64,000 nucleotides of DNA from Leucobacter sp. UCMA 4100 (GTDB lineage: Bacteria > Actinomycetota > Actinomycetes > Actinomycetales > Microbacteriaceae), in NCBI RefSeq assembly GCF_027853335.1, contig NZ_JAFEUS010000002.1, forward strand, positions 186,001 to 250,000, written 5' to 3'. Under the pieces are notes generated by a model. It was not told where the DNA came from and did not search any database. It saw only the letters and a program-made list of their open reading frames with translations. Shown piece by piece: positions 8,574-20,576 of this stretch. Made by a program: the position numbers and the translations under genes. Numbering within the stretch: the stretch's first letter is position 1; each line of letters begins with the position of its first letter.

Positions 8574-9899
8574 CTACGAGGCGCGCACAACACGCAGCTC
8601 GTTCCACTGGGTTGTCGCTCTTGGCGAGAGCATGTCGCGCCTCATGTTCCACACCGGCGCCTTTTGCAGCCCACCGCGCCCCACCCCGATGAGGCCGGGG
8701 CCAACGCGCTCCTGAATGCGGTCGAGCGTCACGCCGATCTTTCGACCCTCGAACTCGGGCACAAACAGGTCGAGCGGGGCGAGCCTCGCCTCGTGCACGA
8801 GATCGGTGAGCACGATGCCCGCACGCACATATCGCGTTCCCGGGAGCATCTTCTGGAGCAGCGGTGCCGCCGCTTTTGCGATGCGGATCGGCTCACTCGT
8901 GTGCGTCTCAAGCGTTGCTGAGACGTGGGCCGAGTGCCACGCGGCCGTGTTGTGGTGTGCGGTCATCGTCCACGCTGAGATGGTTTTGGCCACCTGCCCC
9001 TCAGCACGCAGCCGTGCGCTAACCTTCTGCGCGTAGATCGAGAGCACCTGCTGCATCTCTTCTGGCGTCGTGACCGGACGCGAGAACGAGCGTGAAAAGA
9101 TGAGCTGGTCTTTGTACTCCCGCGCCTCGGCGAGTTCGATACATCGAATGCCGCGCAGTTCGTAGACGGTTCGCTGCAGCACCACTGAGAAACGCTTGCG
9201 TATCTCGCCCGCGTCGCAGTCGCGCAGATCTTTCGCGGTGTGAATGCCCCTCGCGGTCAGTTTGTTCGTGAGCTTACGGCCAACGCCCCACAGTTCACTC
9301 ACCTCGACCTCAGCGAGTAATGCGTCGGCGCCCTCTGCGTCGTGCTCGTTGAAATTGCAGACGTTGTCAAAGCGAGCGTTCTTTTTGGCGCCGATGATCG
9401 CGAGCTTTGCCAGCGTCTTCGTCGGGGCAATGCCGACGCGCACCGGTATGCCCGTGAGCCGGTAAATCTCGTTTTTGAGATTGCGACACTTCTGCGTCAC
9501 CTCAGCGGGCGAACCGTTGAGCCCGATGAAGGCCTCGTCGATGCTGTAGACCTCTTGCCACGCCGCATGCCGCCCAATGATGTTCATGACCCTGGCAGAC
9601 ATTGAGCCGTAGAGCTCGTAGTTGCTGGAGCGCGCGACAAGCCCCTGTCTTGCGGCACGCGCGCTCAACTGAAACCAGGGAATGCCCATCGGGATCCCGT
9701 AGGCCTTAGCCTCGTGCGACATCGCAACGACGCAGCCGTCATTATTCGAGAGCACGAGCACCGGGCGCCCCTCAAGCTCAGGGTGAAAGACGCGCTCACA
9801 CGAGGCGAAAAAACTCACGCAGTCGACGAGGGCAATGCTCTGCCGGTACGGCCCTTCGCCAGCGTTCTCGTCAGGCGTCACGTCTGCCTCAGCGGACAT
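8574..9899 (-). CDS. umuC: UmuC-type Y-family DNA polymerase (Pol V catalytic subunit)
   Basis: Error-prone translesion polymerase. The 441-residue protein has the catalytic regions [17 protein letters not shown] (first Asp) and [11 protein letters not shown] (Asp-Glu pair), the '[18 protein letters not shown]' thumb region and '[13 protein letters not shown]' helix-hairpin-helix. Its C-terminus lies in the UmuC-specific domain, distinct from the DinB at 11672. The gene overlaps the end of umuD by 11 bases, so the two are co-translated. Expression should be SOS-controlled through the LexA box before umuD. A full-length, apparently intact enzyme; it makes two Y-family polymerases within 4 kb. 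Confidence 0.95.
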   Translation of the reverse strand: MSAEADVTPDENAGEGPYRQSIALVDCVSFFASCERVFHPELEGRPVLVLSNNDGCVVAMSHEAKAYGIPMGIPWFQLSARAARQGLVARSSNYELYGSMSARVMNIIGRHAAWQEVYSIDEAFIGLNGSPAEVTQKCRNLKNEIYRLTGIPVRVGIAPTKTLAKLAIIGAKKNARFDNVCNFNEHDAEGADALLAEVEVSELWGVGRKLTNKLTARGIHTAKDLRDCDAGEIRKRFSVVLQRTVYELRGIRCIELAEAREYKDQLIFSRSFSRPVTTPEEMQQVLSIYAQKVSARLRAEGQVAKTISAWTMTAHHNTAAWHSAHVSATLETHTSEPIRIAKAAAPLLQKMLPGTRYVRAGIVLTDLVHEARLAPLDLFVPEFEGRKIGVTLDRIQERVGPGLIGVGRGGLQKAPVWNMRRDMLSPRATTQWNELRVVRAS

Positions 9900-10338
9900 G
9901 GTGCAAGCACCTCGTCACGACGCCCCAGATGCGCAGCTCTGAGAGCTCTTCGACGATAATATCTGGGTAGCGAGGGTTTGCGGCGCACAGCACGACCCCG
10001 GCTTCGGTTCGCTGCAAACGCTTCACGGTGAGGTCGCCGTCGAGCATCGCGATAACCACGTCGCCGTACTGCGGCTCTTTTGAACGATCGACGATGAGCT
10101 CGTCACCGTCGCTGATACCCGCGCCCACCATCGAATCGCCCGCAACGCGCACGATGTAGGTTGCTGCGGGGTCACTAATGAGGTGCTCGTTAAGATCGAT
10201 CTCACCCGAGTAATAGTCTTGCGCCGCAGACGGCCACCCCGCAGGAACCGCCTCAAACGCTTCCCGCAGCGGCACCCGGCGAGGCGCCTGCCGCACCCCG
10301 CTCACGAGAGCGATGCCGCACGTTTCATTACGGCCCAT
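9889..10338 (-). CDS. umuD: UmuD-type LexA-like self-cleaving protease subunit
   Basis: Regulatory subunit for UmuC, activated by RecA-stimulated self-cleavage. The cleavage site is an Ala-Gly pair in '[20 protein letters not shown]', the position equal to Cys-Gly of E. coli UmuD. The catalytic Ser is in [14 protein letters not shown] and the Lys in [10 protein letters not shown]. The start is uncertain: in-frame ATGs occur at 10362, 10350 and 10338. I give 10338 because the LexA box covers 10343-10358 and this length (149 residues) is nearest the family. A TATGAT -10-like hexamer at 10358-10363 would put the transcript start near 10350, so a leaderless ATG there is the main alternative. Confidence 0.92.
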   Translation of the reverse strand: MGRNETCGIALVSGVRQAPRRVPLREAFEAVPAGWPSAAQDYYSGEIDLNEHLISDPAATYIVRVAGDSMVGAGISDGDELIVDRSKEPQYGDVVIAMLDGDLTVKRLQRTEAGVVLCAANPRYPDIIVEELSELRIWGVVTRCLHHVR

Positions 10339-10342
10339 TGAT

Positions 10343-10358
10343 TCGAACATGTGTTCGA
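10343..10358. promoter_or_regulatory. LexA (SOS) box before umuDC
   Basis: TCGAAC-ATGT-GTTCGA is a perfect 16-base palindrome and an exact match to the actinobacterial LexA box pattern. It lies directly downstream of a TATGAT -10-like hexamer on the minus strand and over or just before the umuD start, where bound LexA would block transcription. The divergent metallopeptidase gene starts only 59 bases away and may also feel it. Confidence 0.9.
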
Positions 10359-10416
10359 TCATACTCGCTTCCCCGCGCCTGGCACAGTTCTCACCGACAC
10401 AGGGTAAAGTAAAGCC

Positions 10417-10764
10417 ATGCACGAGGTGACGATCGAAGAGTTCGAAGAGCTCGTCTCGCAGGGTATCGATTCCTTGCCCGACGACATGCTCGAAGCACTC
10501 GACAACGTCATTTTTCTCGTCGAAGACGCCCCGGCCGATGGCAGTGAGGTGCTCGGCGTGTACGAGGGCTTTTCACTGCAAGAGCGCGGCGACTACGGGT
10601 ACGGCGAAGAGCCAGACCGCATCATTCTCTTTCGCGAGACCCTCTTGGCGCACTGCGCTGACCGAGACGAACTCGTGCGCGAGATTCGCGTAACCCTCGT
10701 TCACGAGATTGCCCACTTTTACGGGCTCGACGAAAACCGAATTCATGAGCTTGGGTGGGGCTAG
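10417..10764 (+). CDS. Zincin-like metallopeptidase family protein
   Basis: A small 115-residue acidic protein with a classic zinc-protease motif HEIAH (residues 96-100) followed by FYGLDENRIHELGWG, so a third ligand in the extended motif is plausible. This is the small 'metallopeptidase family/possibly zincin' group common in actinobacteria, usually next to clpS. The stop codon abuts the start of clpS with no gap (TAG/ATG), so the genes are translationally coupled. Role unknown; coupling to ClpS suggests a link with protein turnover (inference). Confidence 0.88.
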   Translation: MHEVTIEEFEELVSQGIDSLPDDMLEALDNVIFLVEDAPADGSEVLGVYEGFSLQERGDYGYGEEPDRIILFRETLLAHCADRDELVREIRVTLVHEIAHFYGLDENRIHELGWG

Positions 10765-11058
10765 ATGACCGACACTTCGTTACAGCACGAGAGGCAGCTT
10801 CGTGAAGATGCACTCCCGTCAACCCCGTGGCAAACCATTGTGTGGGATGACCCGGTGAACCTCATGTCATACGTCACCTACGTCTTTCGCAAGCACTTCG
10901 GCTACTCGCTCGATCGCGCCGAATCACTCATGCTCGAGGTTCACCGCGAGGGCAGCGCGATTGTTGCTGAGGGGTCGCGCGAGTCGATGGAACTGCACGT
11001 TGAGGCACTCCACGGCTACGGGCTCTGGGCCACCGTGCGAGAGGGGCATCTGCCGTGA
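10765..11058 (+). CDS. clpS: ATP-dependent Clp protease adaptor ClpS
   Basis: The adaptor that delivers N-degron substrates to ClpAP/ClpCP. It is 97 residues with the usual unstructured N-terminus, then '[20 protein letters not shown]', which carries the conserved D-D-P-x-N motif binding N-terminal residues, and 'VHREGSAIV' in place of the usual V-H-x-x-G. The middle gene of a compact operon: directly after the metallopeptidase gene and overlapping the next gene by four bases (ATGA-type). Confidence 0.95.
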   Translation: MTDTSLQHERQLREDALPSTPWQTIVWDDPVNLMSYVTYVFRKHFGYSLDRAESLMLEVHREGSAIVAEGSRESMELHVEALHGYGLWATVREGHLP

Positions 11059-11666
11059 AAATTCTCGTCATGCAGGTCGGCGAAATCACGATCGAACTGC
11101 ACCCACAAGAGAGCATCATTCTCAGCAATCTCGTGGGCCAGCTGCTCGGCCTTCTGCAGTCACACAGCAGCACCCCACTCGATCCCGATCCGCTGCTTGC
11201 AAGCTATGAAATTGGCGGCACCGATTGCCTCCCCGCCGACCCGGCTCTCGCAAAGCTCTTGCCGAACGCGTACCTTGACCCGAGCCTCGCGGCCGAGTTT
11301 CGGCAGGTCACCGAGCAGGGCCTGCTCAACCGCAAGATTGAAGATGCGCTGCTCGTTGCTACGGCGCTCAGCGGCGGCGTTCCCGAGCACATCGAGCTCG
11401 AAGAACTGCTCGCGTGCGAAGATCCCGAGGGCACGATTTTCTTCTTGACGGCCGATACGCTTGAGCCGTGGGTGCGCACGCTCACAGCGCTTCGCCTCTC
11501 GATCGCGGCAAGGCTTGGCATCGAAACCGAGCAGGAGTATTCGCAGTTGCGGGAGCAGAGCGAGCACGAAGAGACCTTCGTGATTTACGAGTGGCTCGCG
11601 ACGCTCACCGATATGCTGCTGCGGTTTGCGCCGGCGCTCGAGTCGTTCTCTGACGAAGAAGAGTAG
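11055..11666 (+). CDS. DUF2017-family protein
   Basis: A 203-residue acidic protein that overlaps clpS by four bases. It fits the DUF2017 family, which in actinobacteria almost always follows clpS. Visible features are '[24 protein letters not shown]' at the N-terminus, '[17 protein letters not shown]' in the middle, and '[19 protein letters not shown]' late. No catalytic motif is recognisable, and there are no membrane segments. Function unknown; the fixed neighbourhood points to Clp-related proteolysis. Confidence 0.88.
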   Translation: MKILVMQVGEITIELHPQESIILSNLVGQLLGLLQSHSSTPLDPDPLLASYEIGGTDCLPADPALAKLLPNAYLDPSLAAEFRQVTEQGLLNRKIEDALLVATALSGGVPEHIELEELLACEDPEGTIFFLTADTLEPWVRTLTALRLSIAARLGIETEQEYSQLREQSEHEETFVIYEWLATLTDMLLRFAPALESFSDEEE

Positions 11667-11671
11667 CCAGG

Positions 11672-12814
11672 CTACCGCTCTTCGCGCCCGCCGCCGAGCA
11701 ACCTCGCGGGGCCGAGCATCGAGCCGAACTTCCCTTTCGCTTCGTCGACCGTCTGGTCGAGTGAGCGCAGCCGCTCATCATCGTTCCACAGCCCCGCGAC
11801 GACATCATCTTCGGGCATGAGCCCTTCTCCGCGAACGCCGAGCAGTCGCACGGGCCGCCCGTCTGGATCGAGGGCGCGCAGGAGTTCAAGCGCGGTGAGG
11901 TGAATTCGGCGCGTCACGTTGCTCGGTTCGACGAGCGTTCGTGACCTCGTGACCGTTTCAAACGATGCCCAGCGCAGCTTGATCGAGACGGTTCGTGCGA
12001 CGACGCCCTGACTGCGCAGCCGCTGCCCCACTTTCTCGCTCATGCGCAAGAGCTCTCGCTCGAGCGCGGGCAGGCTGCGAATATCGCTTTCGAAGGTGAT
12101 CTCTTGCCCGATGCTTTTTTCAACGCGATGCGTTTCGATGACCCGTGGATCATCGCCGCGCGAGAGCGCATACAGTTTTGCCGCGGCGGCCTTGCCGACG
12201 GTGCGTTCGAGCGAGTCGAGGGGTTCGCTGGCCAGATCGCCGAGGGTGTGGATCGCGCGGGAACGAAGCTTCGTAGCGGTCGCCTTTCCGACGCCCCACA
12301 TGGCTTCGATGGGGAGCGGGCGCAGAAAGTCGAGGGTGCGTGTCGGGTGCACCTCGAGCAGCCCGTCGGGTTTGGCTTTCTGCGAAGCGAGTTTGGCGAC
12401 GAACTTTGTCGCCGCGAGGCCGACTGATGCGGGAAGGCCGGTTTCAGCGTAGATGCGTTCGCGAATGCGCTGTGCGATCTCTCGGGGCTCGCCAAAGAGT
12501 TTCATGCTTCCCTGCACGTCGAGAAAGGCCTCGTCGATGCTGAGCGGTTCAACGAGCGGGGTGAACTCGTGAAAGATGGCCATGACCGCGTGTGATGCGG
12601 CCCGGTACTTCTCAAAGGTGGGCGTAATGACGTGCAGTTGCGGGCAGAGCTGTCTGGCCCTGGCAACGGGCATTGCTGATGAGACGCCGAAGCGTCGTGC
12701 CTCGTAGCTGGCGCTCGCGACGACGCCACGGTTTGCTGCACCACCGACAGCAACCGGTTTGCCCCGCAGGTGAGGAGCATCGAGCAACTCGACCGAGACG
12801 AAAAAGGAGTCCAT
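11672..12814 (-). CDS. dinB: DNA polymerase IV (DinB), start codon unresolved
   Basis: Y-family translesion polymerase, ~380 residues from the first ATG at 12814 (MDSFFVSVELLDAPHL). The catalytic pair is in PLSIDEAFLDVQG; 'MWGVGKATATKLRSRAIHTLGDL' is the hairpin-helix motif. Anomaly: in this family the N-terminus reads ..xILHVDMDSFF, and the first catalytic Asp is the one before that Met. Here the in-frame codons for ASILHVD are present upstream (12815-12835), but no ATG, GTG, TTG or CTG precedes them before the in-frame TGA inside gatB. Either a non-standard start is used, the sequence has a local change, or the enzyme lacks its first Asp. An AGGAGG at 12852-12857 is in a hairpin (next entry). 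Confidence 0.88.
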   Translation of the reverse strand: MDSFFVSVELLDAPHLRGKPVAVGGAANRGVVASASYEARRFGVSSAMPVARARQLCPQLHVITPTFEKYRAASHAVMAIFHEFTPLVEPLSIDEAFLDVQGSMKLFGEPREIAQRIRERIYAETGLPASVGLAATKFVAKLASQKAKPDGLLEVHPTRTLDFLRPLPIEAMWGVGKATATKLRSRAIHTLGDLASEPLDSLERTVGKAAAAKLYALSRGDDPRVIETHRVEKSIGQEITFESDIRSLPALERELLRMSEKVGQRLRSQGVVARTVSIKLRWASFETVTRSRTLVEPSNVTRRIHLTALELLRALDPDGRPVRLLGVRGEGLMPEDDVVAGLWNDDERLRSLDQTVDEAKGKFGSMLGPARLLGGGREER

Positions 12815-12822
12815 ATCGACGT

Positions 12823-12856
12823 GGAGGATCGAGGCGACAGCGCGCCTCGATCCTCC
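12823..12856. repeat. Perfect 14-bp inverted repeat at the dinB start
   Basis: Arms 12823-12836 and 12843-12856 are exactly complementary, with a six-base loop. The left arm lies in the codons for the DinB N-terminus (ASILH), and the right arm overlaps the only strong Shine-Dalgarno sequence (AGGAGG on the minus strand, 12852-12857). It sits 24 bases after the gatB stop. It could act as a translational lock, a weak terminator, or be the scar of a small inverted duplication that removed the start codon. Confidence 0.85.
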
Positions 12857-12879
12857 TGCGTCGACCTGTGGGGTGATGG

Positions 12880-14379
12880 CTACTGGCCTGCCCGCTCCAT
12901 GATGAGCTCACGAACGCGTGCGGCGTCTGCCTGCCCGCGCATCGCTTTCATCACCGATCCGATGATGGCACCGGCGGCCTGGACCTTACCGTCGCGAATC
13001 TTCTCGAGCACGTCTGGCTGCTGCGCGAGCGCCTCGTCGATGGCGGCAACGAGTGCGCCCTCGTCAGAAACGATTGCGAGACCCTGCGCGTCAACGATCT
13101 CCTGTGCCGAGCCTTCACCGTCGATCATTCGCTGAATGACCTCGCGGGCGAGCTTATCGTTGAGCGTTCCAGCGTCGACCAGCTTCACGACCTGCGAGAT
13201 CTGCTCGGGGGTCATCACGTCGGTCGGCTGAGCGTTTTGCTCTTTCGCGATGCGGGCCACCTCACCAGTCCACCATTTACGGGCGGTCTGGGGTGCTACA
13301 CCGATCGAGACGGTCTCTTCGATCGCGTCGATGAGGCCTGCGTTGACGACGTCCTGGAACTCAAGCTGGCTGAATGCCCATGCGTCGCGCAGCCTGCGCC
13401 GGCGAAGCGTTGGGTGCTCAGGAAGCGCTGCGCGCAGCTCTTCGACGAGTTCACGAGAGGGGGTCAGCGGCGCGATGTCTGGGTCTGGGAAGTACCGGTA
13501 ATCGTCGGCGTCTGACTTCGGGCGGCCTGGTGAGGTCTCGCCGGTGTCTTCGTGCCAGTGACGAGTCTCCTGTGTGATCTCGACTCCACGGCTGAGCAGT
13601 TCGGCCTGGCGCTGAATCTCGAAGCGCACGGCGCGCTCGATTGAGCGCAGCGAGTTCACGTTCTTCGTCTCGGTGCGTGTTCCGAGCTTGCCCGAGCCAC
13701 GCACGCTCAGCGACACGTTCGCGTCGCATCGAATGTTGCCCCGCTCCATGCGCGCGTCTGAAATACCGAGCGCTACGACGATGTCACGAATCGTTGACAC
13801 GTATGTAGCGGCGATCTCTGGAGTGTCTGCCTCGCCACCGAAAATCGGTCGCGTGACGATCTCAACGAGCGGAACGCCGGCGCGGTTGTAGTCAACCAGC
13901 GAGTACTCTGCTCCTTGAATGCGGCCAGTAGCGCCACCGATGTGGTTGAGCTTGCCAGCGTCTTCTTCCATGTGAGCGCGCTCGATGGGAACGTGGATCA
14001 CGCGGCCAGAGGCGAGCTCGATCTCGACGCTGCCGTCGTAAGCAATCGGGTCATCAGCCTGCGAGGTCTGATAGTTCTTCCCGAGGTCTGGGTAGAAGTA
14101 GTGCTTGCGCGCGAAGCCGGTTACCTCGCGAATCTCGCACCCGAGCGCAAGGCCGAGACTCATCGAGTAGCGAACCGCTTCTTCGTTGACCGTCGGCAGT
14201 GAGCCGGGAAGGCCGAGGCAGGCGGCGGTGAGGTTCGTGTTCGGTTCTGCTCCAAAGGTGTTGGGAGCGGTCGAGAACATTTTGGTCTTCGTGTTGAGCT
14301 CGACGTGCACCTCGAGGCCGATGACCGGCTCAAACAGTTCGAGTGCCTTGTCAAAGTCCATGAGCTTGGTTTTTGCCAT
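12880..14379 (-). CDS. gatB: Asp-tRNA(Asn)/Glu-tRNA(Gln) amidotransferase subunit B
   Basis: The tRNA-binding and kinase-like subunit of GatCAB, which converts Glu-tRNA-Gln (and Asp-tRNA-Asn) to the amidated form using ammonia from GatA. It is 499 residues: the signature 'FEPVIGLEVHVELNTKTKMFS' is near the N-terminus, then 'RSMEDAGKLNH'-type region ('HMEEDAGKLNHIGG'), 'YSLVDYNRAGVPLVEIVT', and a C-terminal YqeY-like domain ending 'RELIMERAGQ'. Its ATG shares one base with the gatA stop (TAATG). Presence implies there is no separate GlnRS. Confidence 0.98.
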   Translation of the reverse strand: MAKTKLMDFDKALELFEPVIGLEVHVELNTKTKMFSTAPNTFGAEPNTNLTAACLGLPGSLPTVNEEAVRYSMSLGLALGCEIREVTGFARKHYFYPDLGKNYQTSQADDPIAYDGSVEIELASGRVIHVPIERAHMEEDAGKLNHIGGATGRIQGAEYSLVDYNRAGVPLVEIVTRPIFGGEADTPEIAATYVSTIRDIVVALGISDARMERGNIRCDANVSLSVRGSGKLGTRTETKNVNSLRSIERAVRFEIQRQAELLSRGVEITQETRHWHEDTGETSPGRPKSDADDYRYFPDPDIAPLTPSRELVEELRAALPEHPTLRRRRLRDAWAFSQLEFQDVVNAGLIDAIEETVSIGVAPQTARKWWTGEVARIAKEQNAQPTDVMTPEQISQVVKLVDAGTLNDKLAREVIQRMIDGEGSAQEIVDAQGLAIVSDEGALVAAIDEALAQQPDVLEKIRDGKVQAAGAIIGSVMKAMRGQADAARVRELIMERAGQ

Positions 14380-15896
14380 TATGCGCTCGCCTTTCCTGAG
14401 AGTGCTGGAATGGACTGCCAGAACGGTGCCCCATCGCGAGCAGCGACGAGGTGTTCAAAGGCAGCGCCCACGCGGTACGCCCGCGCATCTTCAAAGGTCG
14501 GTGCGATGACCTGCAGGCCAACGGGCAGCCCGTCTTGCGCGACGCCAACCGGAACGCTAAGCGCTGGCATACCCGAGAGGTTCGCCGCGGTGAGCATCGA
14601 GTCGGTCAGCAGCCCCGCATCGGGGTTTACCTGCTCGTTCGCAAAGCGCTGGGCGGTCGTTGCCGAGGTCGGGGTGACGATAACGTCGACGTTGGCAAAT
14701 GCCGAGACGAGTGCCTCGGTGATCTGCGCGCGTACCCGCTGCGCCCCAATGAACAGGCGGTCGAAGTTGCCCGCAGACAGTGCATAGGTGCCGAGCAGCA
14801 GTCGCCGCTTCACCTCGTAGCCGAAGCCTGCACCGCGGCTCGCGCTCATCACGTCTTCAACGTTTGCGGCCCCCTCGGGCACCACTCGCTGGCCGAAGCG
14901 AACCGAGTCAAACTTTGCGAGGTTACTCGAGGCTTCTGCCGACATGAGCAGCATGTACACGGCCGCACCGTAGGTAAGGGCTTCTGCGTCGATCTCAACG
15001 ATCGTGGCGCCCTGCTGCTTCGCTTCGGCAATCATTGCGTCGAAGTGCTGAGCAACGTCGGGCTCGACGGCATCGGTTGCAAACTGCGATACGACGCCGA
15101 TGCGCAGACCCTTCAGCGACTCACCAGTTGCACCCTCACGCGCTGCGGCGGCCATTGAGGGCCACTCACGCTTCGCCGAGGTTGATTCGTGTGAATCGAA
15201 GCCGACGATGACGTCGTGCATGAGCGCGGTGTCGAGCACGGTTCGCGCGCAGGGGCCCACCTGGTCGAGTGATGAGCCGAGGGCGATCGAGCCGTAGCGA
15301 CTCACGCCACCATAGGTCGGCTTCATGCCAACGGTTCCGGTAAGCGAGGCGGGCTGGCGAATGGAGCCACCCGTGTCACTGCCGAAGGCCAACGGGGCCA
15401 TGAATGATGCCACGGCTGCTGCCGATCCACCGCCTGAGCCACCAGGTACACGGTCAAGGTTCCACGGGTTGTGGGTGTTGCCGTACGCCGAGGTTTCGGT
15501 CGTCGAGCCCATCGCGAACTCGTCCATGTTGGTCTTGCCGAGCAGCACAAGGCCAGCTTCACGGGCCTTGGTCACGACCGTCGCGTCGAAGGGCGAGCGA
15601 TACCCCTTGAGAATTGCCGAAGATGCGGTCGTGGGCATCTCGGTGGTGACGAGCACGTCTTTCACCGCGACGGGAACACCCGCGAGTTCGTGCAGGCTCT
15701 CACCTCCGGCCCTGCGGGCGTCGATGGCACGGGCAGCCTCAAGAGCCTCATCGTTCGTGACGAGGAACGCGCCAACCTGGTCGTTCACCTCATCGATTCG
15801 GTCAAGGTGCGCCTTCGTGGCTTCTTCAGCTGAGACCTCACGAGCTTGCAGCTTCTCAGCAAGCTCGGCGGCGGTCAGTTGCGTCAGTGCACTCAT
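14379..15896 (-). CDS. gatA: Asp-tRNA(Asn)/Glu-tRNA(Gln) amidotransferase subunit A
   Basis: The glutaminase subunit of GatCAB, amidase-signature family. 505 residues. The Ser-cisSer-Lys triad is visible: Lys in 'GVPVAVKDVLVT', the Gly/Ser-rich 'DRVPGGSGGGSAAAVASF', and 'GSDTGGSIRQPASLTG', which carries the nucleophilic Ser. The start directly abuts the gatC stop (TAA/ATG) and its stop overlaps gatB, so the three subunits are made from one message in the order C-A-B. Confidence 0.98.
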   Translation of the reverse strand: MSALTQLTAAELAEKLQAREVSAEEATKAHLDRIDEVNDQVGAFLVTNDEALEAARAIDARRAGGESLHELAGVPVAVKDVLVTTEMPTTASSAILKGYRSPFDATVVTKAREAGLVLLGKTNMDEFAMGSTTETSAYGNTHNPWNLDRVPGGSGGGSAAAVASFMAPLAFGSDTGGSIRQPASLTGTVGMKPTYGGVSRYGSIALGSSLDQVGPCARTVLDTALMHDVIVGFDSHESTSAKREWPSMAAAAREGATGESLKGLRIGVVSQFATDAVEPDVAQHFDAMIAEAKQQGATIVEIDAEALTYGAAVYMLLMSAEASSNLAKFDSVRFGQRVVPEGAANVEDVMSASRGAGFGYEVKRRLLLGTYALSAGNFDRLFIGAQRVRAQITEALVSAFANVDVIVTPTSATTAQRFANEQVNPDAGLLTDSMLTAANLSGMPALSVPVGVAQDGLPVGLQVIAPTFEDARAYRVGAAFEHLVAARDGAPFWQSIPALSGKASA

Positions 15897-16217
15897 TTAC
15901 TGTTCGCCTCCCATGATTGATGTAACGCGGAACATACCATCGGTCACCTCAGGGGCGTTCTCAAGAGCTTCATCGAGCGAGAGCACCTCTTTCACCTCAT
16001 CGGGCCGCATCACGTTCAAGTCTTGAATGGGGTGGCTCATCGGGGTTACCTCTTGATTCGCAAACCCCTCTACCCGCTCGGCATACGCAATAGTTGCGCT
16101 GAGGTCGGCAGCAAGGGCTGTCGCCTCTTCGTCGGTGAGTTCAATTTGCATGGTCTGAGCGAGACCCCGCACAGCTTCTTCGTTCATGACGCCGTGGTCG
16201 GCGCTTTTCTCGGGCAT
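15897..16217 (-). CDS. gatC: Asp-tRNA(Asn)/Glu-tRNA(Gln) amidotransferase subunit C
   Basis: A 106-residue GatC, the small subunit that wraps between GatA and GatB and stabilises the complex. It shows the usual helical N-terminus 'NEEAVRGLAQTMQIELTDEEA' and the conserved tail 'MRPDEVKEVLSLDEALENAPEVTDGMFRV'. It is the first gene of the gatCAB unit. A later in-frame ATG (MNEEAVRG) is a possible alternative start. Confidence 0.95.
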   Translation of the reverse strand: MPEKSADHGVMNEEAVRGLAQTMQIELTDEEATALAADLSATIAYAERVEGFANQEVTPMSHPIQDLNVMRPDEVKEVLSLDEALENAPEVTDGMFRVTSIMGGEQ

Positions 16218-16264
16218 ACTTCTCCTGGTCAGTGTCGGAGCGAACCACCCTATTCTACGCCTTT

Positions 16265-16900
16265 TCAGCCCGCAGAGCTCTGAAATGGCGCTTCGAGCTC
16301 GGTGCGCGTGCCGTCAACCCGCCAAAGACCCGAACAACCCCTGCGAAAACTGCCCTGAATATGCAGATCGACGATCCCGATTGCCGACATCAACGCGAAC
16401 ATCGTGGTCGGGCCAACCATCGAAAAGCCGTGGCCTTTGAGGCGCTTTGCGAGGGCAACTGATTCTGCCGATGTTGTGGGAGCCTCGGCGTTCTGCTCAA
16501 AAACCGGCGATTGTTCAGGCATGTGCGACCACACCAGTTCTGGAAGACCCCCGCCATAGTGTTCTCGCAGCTCAAGCGTCTGCTGAGCGTTCGTCACAGC
16601 AGCCCTTACCTTGCGCTGATTCCGAATAATTCTGCTGTCTCCAAGAAGCCGTTCGATATCGCGCTCGGTGTAACCCGCAATACGCTCAGGGTCAAACCCG
16701 TCAAAGGCCTCGCGAAAGCCATCGCGTCGCTTGAGGATCGTCAGCCACGAGAGACCGCTCTGAAATGCTTCGAGACAGAGCCGCTCAAAAACCCCGGTCT
16801 CATCAGTGACCGGCATGCCCCACTCGGTGTCGTAATAGTGCTGCAGAATCGGGTCGCTCTGCGCCCATTCGGTTCTCACGTGCTCACGCTCTTGTAGCAT
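16265..16900 (-). CDS. tag: DNA-3-methyladenine glycosylase I, zinc-less variant
   Basis: Base-excision glycosylase for 3-methyladenine. It has the Tag helical fold: 'DPILQHYYDTEWGMPV', 'FERLCLEAFQSGLSWLTILKRRDGFREAF' and 'FSMVGPTTMFALMSAIGIVDLH'. In E. coli Tag a zinc ion is held by an N-terminal Cys, two His and a C-terminal Cys. Here the N-terminal position reads R-T-E-W, and the C-terminal segment after the retained His reads H-I-Q-G-S, so both Cys ligands are absent. The ATG at 16900 is chosen because GGAGGAG lies six bases before it. It sits between ligA and gatC. Confidence 0.9.
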   Translation of the reverse strand: MLQEREHVRTEWAQSDPILQHYYDTEWGMPVTDETGVFERLCLEAFQSGLSWLTILKRRDGFREAFDGFDPERIAGYTERDIERLLGDSRIIRNQRKVRAAVTNAQQTLELREHYGGGLPELVWSHMPEQSPVFEQNAEAPTTSAESVALAKRLKGHGFSMVGPTTMFALMSAIGIVDLHIQGSFRRGCSGLWRVDGTRTELEAPFQSSAG

Positions 16901-17004
16901 CGGCTCTCCTCCACTCATCGGGCCTTACACTCAGCCTAAGGTTTCGCAGTGCCTCGCGGGAGTTATCCACAAACAGCAGCCCCAGACCTGCAACAAGGGC
17001 AGTG

Positions 17005-20533
<3,529 letters not shown>

Positions 20534-20576
20534 TCTTCCATCCTACGCGGCAGGATTTGCCGCATCGAGTGTCGTG

